Shown: positions 6,908-9,301 of the stretch, piece by piece
How the letters are laid out: every line of letters starts with the position of its first letter
Position numbering within the stretch: the stretch's first letter is position 1
From: Nostoc cf. edaphicum LEGE 07299
Lineage (GTDB): Bacteria > Cyanobacteriota > Cyanobacteriia > Cyanobacteriales > Nostocaceae
Direction: 5' to 3'
Assembly: GCF_015207245.1 (NCBI RefSeq)
Contig: NZ_JADEXF010000069.1
Coordinates: forward strand, 1-9,301
DNA length: 9,301 nucleotides
Position numbers and translations under genes: made by a program
The notes under the pieces: generated by a model
What the model saw: only the letters and a program-made list of their open reading frames with translations
Databases searched by the model: none
What the model was told of the DNA's origin: nothing

Positions 6908-7486
6908 ATGATACTCCAAGCCAAAAATCAATTAACTTTGCAAGAGTTCTTGAATCTTCCACCAAGCGAGGGAGATATCACCTACGAACTTGTTGATGGT
7001 CAAGCAAGTCCTAAGATGTCACCAAAAAAATTCCACTCGAAACTTACCCGCGCCCTTCTCAATTTAATTGAGCAATGCTGTGAGGGGAAAGGAGAAGTTT
7101 GCCCAGAATTAGCTGTTGCATTAACTCGTCGAGGACGAGATTGGATGCCAATACCTGATATTTTATATATTTCTAATGAACGTTTACCCCTTGATTGGGA
7201 GCAAGAAGGAATATGTTCTATTCCTCCTGATTTGGTGATTGAGATTATTTCACCAGGGCAAACCTTTGGACAAATGGCGGCTAAAGCTAAAGACTATTTG
7301 GATGCTCAGGTGCTGCGGGTATGGGTATTAGATAGTAAAGCCAGAAGCATTACTGTTTTTTATCCAGATGCAGCACCACAAACTTATATGGGAGAAGAAC
7401 TACTCACAGATTCTTTATTTGAAGGACTGCAATTTACTGTTGAGCAGGTGTTTCAAAAGGCGAAAATACCATTAGCTACTGAATAG
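6908..7486 (+). CDS. Uma2-family (DUF820) PD-(D/E)XK endonuclease-like protein
   Basis: Member of a family present in many copies in cyanobacterial genomes, with a restriction-nuclease fold and mostly unknown function. The 192-residue product has the typical opening LTLQEFLNLPPSEGDITYELVDGQ (Glu27 within YELVDG), then PDILYIS (Asp84), the catalytic-type acidic residue Glu112 in DLVIEIISPGQ, a Lys pair in MAAKAKDYL (126, 128), and the characteristic VLRVWVLDSKARSITVFYP. All positions expected of an active fold are present. No partner gene, antitoxin or transposase is adjacent, so no role is assigned. ATG at 6908 has only a weak Shine-Dalgarno. The 14-base repeat separates it from aroB. Confidence 0.9.
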   Translation: MILQAKNQLTLQEFLNLPPSEGDITYELVDGQASPKMSPKKFHSKLTRALLNLIEQCCEGKGEVCPELAVALTRRGRDWMPIPDILYISNERLPLDWEQEGICSIPPDLVIEIISPGQTFGQMAAKAKDYLDAQVLRVWVLDSKARSITVFYPDAAPQTYMGEELLTDSLFEGLQFTVEQVFQKAKIPLATE

Positions 7487-7647
7487 CACAATTCTCTTGC
7501 TTTAAACATCCATCAAAATTTCAAGTGGCAGAAGGTTTGTCTAACTTTAACCAGTTCTTGTATTTCCGCTGTACTGTACTAATAGTTTAGCTGATTAATT
7601 CATCCATTTGTAGGAGGTAATTAGCAAGGTAATAAGTGTACTTTATT

Positions 7648-7653
7648 TATAAT
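7648..7653 (+). promoter_or_regulatory. Possible -10 element (TATAAT) before the small secreted-protein gene
   Basis: A perfect TATAAT lies 55 bases upstream of the preferred start at 7708, with no recognisable -35 at standard distance. If used, it would exclude the GTG (7636) start of the longest frame. A perfect AGGAGG is at 7612-7617 but has no start codon at the right distance. Confidence 0.3.
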
Positions 7654-7707
7654 CAGACCAACACTAATATGGTTGAAAACTGTCTTCACGCAACCGATCT
7701 ATCAACT

Positions 7708-8031
7708 ATGTTAAACTTAATATTTACCGGATGTATAAAAATAAAAGCTTTGGTGGTTTCAACTGCTTTTTTACTGGCTGTACAGACTTCTGTTAATGCT
7801 GAACAAGCTATTCCTGGTTTGACTCCAAGACAAGCTCAACATTTATCCCGTGACTTGGTTCCATATAATTCTCAAGAATTTTTTAGACAAGGAAAAGATT
7901 CAATTGAGAGAGAAATTCAAATTCTTAATCAAAGGCAACAGCGCCCAATTAAACCTATTCTTAAGATTGATTCAGTACCGCAAAGCAAAAAACCACATAC
8001 TCAACAAAACCCTAACCTCTTATCTAAGTAA
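7708..8031 (+). CDS. Small secreted protein of unknown function
   Basis: From ATG 7708 the frame gives 107 residues with a clear signal peptide. Two Lys (11, 13) precede a hydrophobic core ALVVSTAFLLAV, and a cleavage-like VNA-EQA lies at residues 29-34. The mature part, about 76 residues, starts EQAIPGLTPRQAQHLSRDLV and contains SQEFFRQGKDSIEREIQILNQR, a probable amphipathic helix. It ends in a basic, Pro/Gln-rich tail. No catalytic motif or cysteine is seen in the mature part. The frame could open earlier, at ATG 7669 or GTG 7636, but those add residues ahead of the signal peptide. I do not recognise a named family; similar short exported proteins with 'LTPxQAxxLSRDLV' occur in Nostoc relatives as I recall. 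No operon partner. Confidence 0.65.
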   Translation: MLNLIFTGCIKIKALVVSTAFLLAVQTSVNAEQAIPGLTPRQAQHLSRDLVPYNSQEFFRQGKDSIEREIQILNQRQQRPIKPILKIDSVPQSKKPHTQQNPNLLSK

Positions 8032-8045
8032 GAATCATCACCCTT

Positions 8046-8100
8046 CTATAGCTCCTGCTTATGCCGTTAACTCTTAAGCTTTAGCACATAAGCTATATAG
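8046..8100. repeat. Inverted repeat downstream of the secreted-protein gene
   Basis: GCTTATG (8057-8063) pairs with CATAAGC (8087-8093). An outer CTATA (8046-8050) pairs with TATAG (8096-8100) after small asymmetric bulges. It begins 15 bases after the stop codon of the secreted-protein gene. It could stabilise or end that transcript, but no T-run follows. Confidence 0.45.
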
Positions 8101-8161
8101 CCAGGCATTACAATCATCATTATGCTTTGCTTTTGGGTAATAGAGGTTTTGTATTTTCAAT

Positions 8162-8180
8162 AAATTTTGTTGCAAAATTT
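8162..8180 (-). terminator. AT-rich hairpin just after the 71-residue gene
   Basis: AAATTTTG-TTG-CAAAATTT is a perfect 8-bp stem with a 3-base loop, 8 bases past the TAA of the minus-strand gene at 8188-8403. It is almost entirely A-T, so as a terminator it would be weak. Its position supports a minus-strand transcript ending here. Confidence 0.4.
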
Positions 8181-8187
8181 TACAATT

Positions 8188-8403
8188 TTATTCGTCTAGC
8201 AAACTCATCAACGCTTGAATTTCAACGTCTTGCTCTTGCGGCTCTGATAATTGAGACTGTAGCTTTAATAATTGACTCTGTAATTCTTCTGCTACATGAA
8301 TCATATCAGACTCTTGAGCAATTTTTAGCTGATTTTCTTTAATTTTGATTTGTTTAAGCAAGTTATTTTCAACATGAATTGAGTTGTAATGTTGAGCAAT
8401 CAT
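8188..8403 (-). CDS. Small acidic coiled-coil protein, hypothetical
   Basis: A 71-residue frame from ATG 8401-8403 to TAA 8188-8190. The product is Gln/Glu/Leu-rich: NNLLKQIKIKENQLKIAQ, then HVAEELQSQLLKLQSQLSEP with heptad-like spacing of Leu and Ile. A coiled coil over residues about 12-53 and a short acidic tail (ALMSLLDE) are predicted. It has no membrane segment, signal peptide or cysteine. The opposite-strand frame of equal length is hydrophobic and opens with TTG, which looks like its mirror image, so the minus strand is preferred. The Shine-Dalgarno is poor. A hairpin follows the stop. I do not recognise a family. Confidence 0.5.
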   Translation of the reverse strand: MIAQHYNSIHVENNLLKQIKIKENQLKIAQESDMIHVAEELQSQLLKLQSQLSEPQEQDVEIQALMSLLDE

Positions 8404-8880
8404 AGCTTTACATTTATTATTAATCTATGGACTGCAATTAAATTTTCCACCTATGTATTATTCCACATTTTTGTCATTTTTTAAATATCTGGTGATTTAA
8501 TCTTGATGGTTCATAGTTTTTAGCCTGTTCTATTCTCAAAACTTTGCGAATATTGAATTAAGGGACTTCCAGTTAAAAACATCTCATATTGGGGGCGCAC
8601 ATTTGTCTCCCCCTAATACAAATGTACGAGTAATTTGGGATAATTTCTTTTTTGTAAGTTCCTAATATAGAAGTAGCCATACAAGATACTCGTGAGGGCG
8701 TATAGCTAGCTGTGCCAGTTTACCTCTGTAGCATATCTATATTTTTATGGGTTTTTACAAAAATGGAAATCATGAGATAAAATTGGTTAACTTGGGGCAA
8801 TTTTTTAGACGATATACATTAACTTGCCTGTTAATTTTCCAAGTTTTGTAAATATGTTAAATATTATGGTTGTGAACAGT
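8404..8880. other. 477-base gene-free AT-rich stretch
   Basis: No convincing coding frame on either strand. It contains the MITE-like element at 8561-8663. Near the right end a weak promoter-like pair (TTGGGG at 8792-8797 and TATACA at 8813-8818, 15 bases apart) precedes the membrane-protein gene. The remainder is unstructured AT-rich sequence to my eye. Confidence 0.6.
8561..8663. mobile_element. Candidate MITE-like element (103 bp, imperfect terminal inverted repeats)
   Basis: The left end AGGGACTTCCAGTTAAAAA and the reverse complement of the right end (AGGAACTTACAAAAAAG) agree at the first positions with one or two mismatches (AGGGACTT and AGGAACTT), then share a Lys-codon-like A-run. Flanks are TTA and AAT, compatible with insertion at a short AT target, but no clear duplication is visible. 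Internal inverted repeats GGGGG...CCCCC (8591-8613) and ACATTTGT...ACAAATGT (8599-8625) overlap and compete. It has no coding capacity. It may be a non-autonomous insertion-sequence derivative; the parent element cannot be named. Confidence 0.45.
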
Positions 8881-9192
8881 ATGGATTTAAAGTTTATCAG
8901 GAAAAAGATTTATACTTTTATAAAAATTATATCGACAGTGCTTATAACAGGCGCAATTGGATTGGAATCGTGGAATATTTATGCAGTAATAACTAATATT
9001 AATGTGCCAAGCAGCCTTAATCCAATTTTTTGGATTGAGCGTTTTGCCATAATGAGCAATTTTATTGAAAGCATTATAGCAGCTTTTTATGCACCTTCAA
9101 GACAAAAGATACCAATAAAATATGCGACTTATACTTTTTTTGTCGGCACAATTGGGTTATTAGAACTATTTGGTCAGCAGGATGAATATTAA
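8881..9192 (+). CDS. Small multi-pass membrane protein, hypothetical
   Basis: From ATG 8881 the frame gives 103 residues: a basic N-terminus (MDLKFIRKKIYTFIK), then three hydrophobic segments at about 11-37, 49-70 and 80-98, with conserved-looking IFWIERFA, NFIESIIAAFYAPSR and YTFFVGTIGLLELFG. The Glu residues within segments 2 and 3 are unusual for simple anchors. The frame extends upstream through ATGs at 8866 and 8854 to a TTG at 8824. 8881 was chosen because the positive charge next to the first helix suits a natural N-terminus, but no Shine-Dalgarno decides it. Conserved cyanobacterial proteins with 'IERFA...IEaiiAAFYAPSR' exist as I recall, with no known function. No neighbour gives a clue. 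Confidence 0.6.
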   Translation: MDLKFIRKKIYTFIKIISTVLITGAIGLESWNIYAVITNINVPSSLNPIFWIERFAIMSNFIESIIAAFYAPSRQKIPIKYATYTFFVGTIGLLELFGQQDEY

Positions 9193-9232
9193 CGTTTCTA
9201 CGCCTTGAAGGTATGGGCTTTTGGATTAGGTT

Positions 9233-9265
9233 GGTTGGTAGGGTGTGTTATGCGATCGCGCCCTA
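9233..9265. repeat. HIP1-containing repeat fragment near the right edge
   Basis: The HIP1 octamer GCGATCGC lies at 9252-9259 within a TTGGTAGGGTGTGTTATGCG context. AGGGTG and CGCCCT around it can form a 6-bp stem with one G-U pair. The sequence resembles the common cyanobacterial 'TAGGGTGCGTTA' intergenic repeat, seen here as a partial copy. Confidence 0.5.
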
Positions 9266-9301
9266 AGTACAAAGATTATGAAGTTATTAAATATACCCTA
9301 G

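Noticed and set aside
6908..7486. Uma2 protein as part of a defence or toxin-antitoxin pair
   Set aside because: No partner gene, overlapping small frame or phage-related neighbour is seen on either side; the family is common as isolated genes in cyanobacteria.
7612..7671. Longer starts (GTG 7636, ATG 7669) for the secreted protein, using the perfect AGGAGG at 7612-7617
   Set aside because: AGGAGG is 18 bases from the GTG, too far, and the longer forms would bury the signal peptide behind a polar leader. GTG 7636 remains possible through AAGG at 7626-7629.
8127..8342. Plus-strand 71-residue hydrophobic frame opposite the coiled-coil gene
   Set aside because: It opens with TTG without a ribosome site, and its composition is what the antisense of a Leu/Gln/Glu-rich coding sequence produces.

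Overview
The window looks like chromosomal DNA of a filamentous heterocyst-type cyanobacterium (Nostoc/Anabaena group). This rests on the atp gene order including a separate b' gene and a leading gene 1, a petL-like microgene, HIP1 octamers (GCGATCGC), arrays of 7-base tandem repeats in the gaps, and the familiar palindrome built on AGACGCGATTAATCGCGTCT. No database search was possible; identifications come from reading the translated sequence.

Left part, minus strand (1-5507). Read in transcription order this is petL (31 residues, cytochrome b6f subunit), atp1 (membrane protein I), then the F-type ATP synthase genes for a, c, b', b, delta and alpha. Alpha runs off the left edge after about 450 residues. 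Together they encode the whole membrane sector (a, c-ring, b/b' stalk), the delta connector and the start of the F1 head. The b and delta genes overlap by 4 bases (ATGA); every other junction has a gap of 61 to about 230 bases. Those gaps hold an unusual density of palindromes, tandem repeats and hairpins, and two gaps carry related copies of the same palindrome. The petL-atp1 gap contains a strong hairpin with a competing third arm.

Middle, plus strand (5508-7486). A 200-base divergent gap carries an 18/21 inverted repeat made of heptamers. Next come aroB (3-dehydroquinate synthase, all metal and catalytic motifs intact) and a Uma2-family (DUF820) protein with a PD-(D/E)XK nuclease fold. A five-unit heptamer repeat lies between these two genes.

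Right part (7487-9301). This region is more AT-rich and sparsely coding. It holds a small secreted protein gene (+), a 71-residue predicted coiled-coil gene (-), a 103-bp MITE-like element with imperfect terminal inverted repeats, and a small multi-pass membrane protein gene (+). None of these three proteins has a function I can assign.

I see no CRISPR array, tRNA, rRNA, prophage or complete transposase. The protein-coding content of the left and middle parts is ordinary housekeeping. The most notable material is non-coding: repeat-derived RNA structure inserted between ATP synthase genes, the possible leader switch before atp1, and the short genes in the AT-rich right part.
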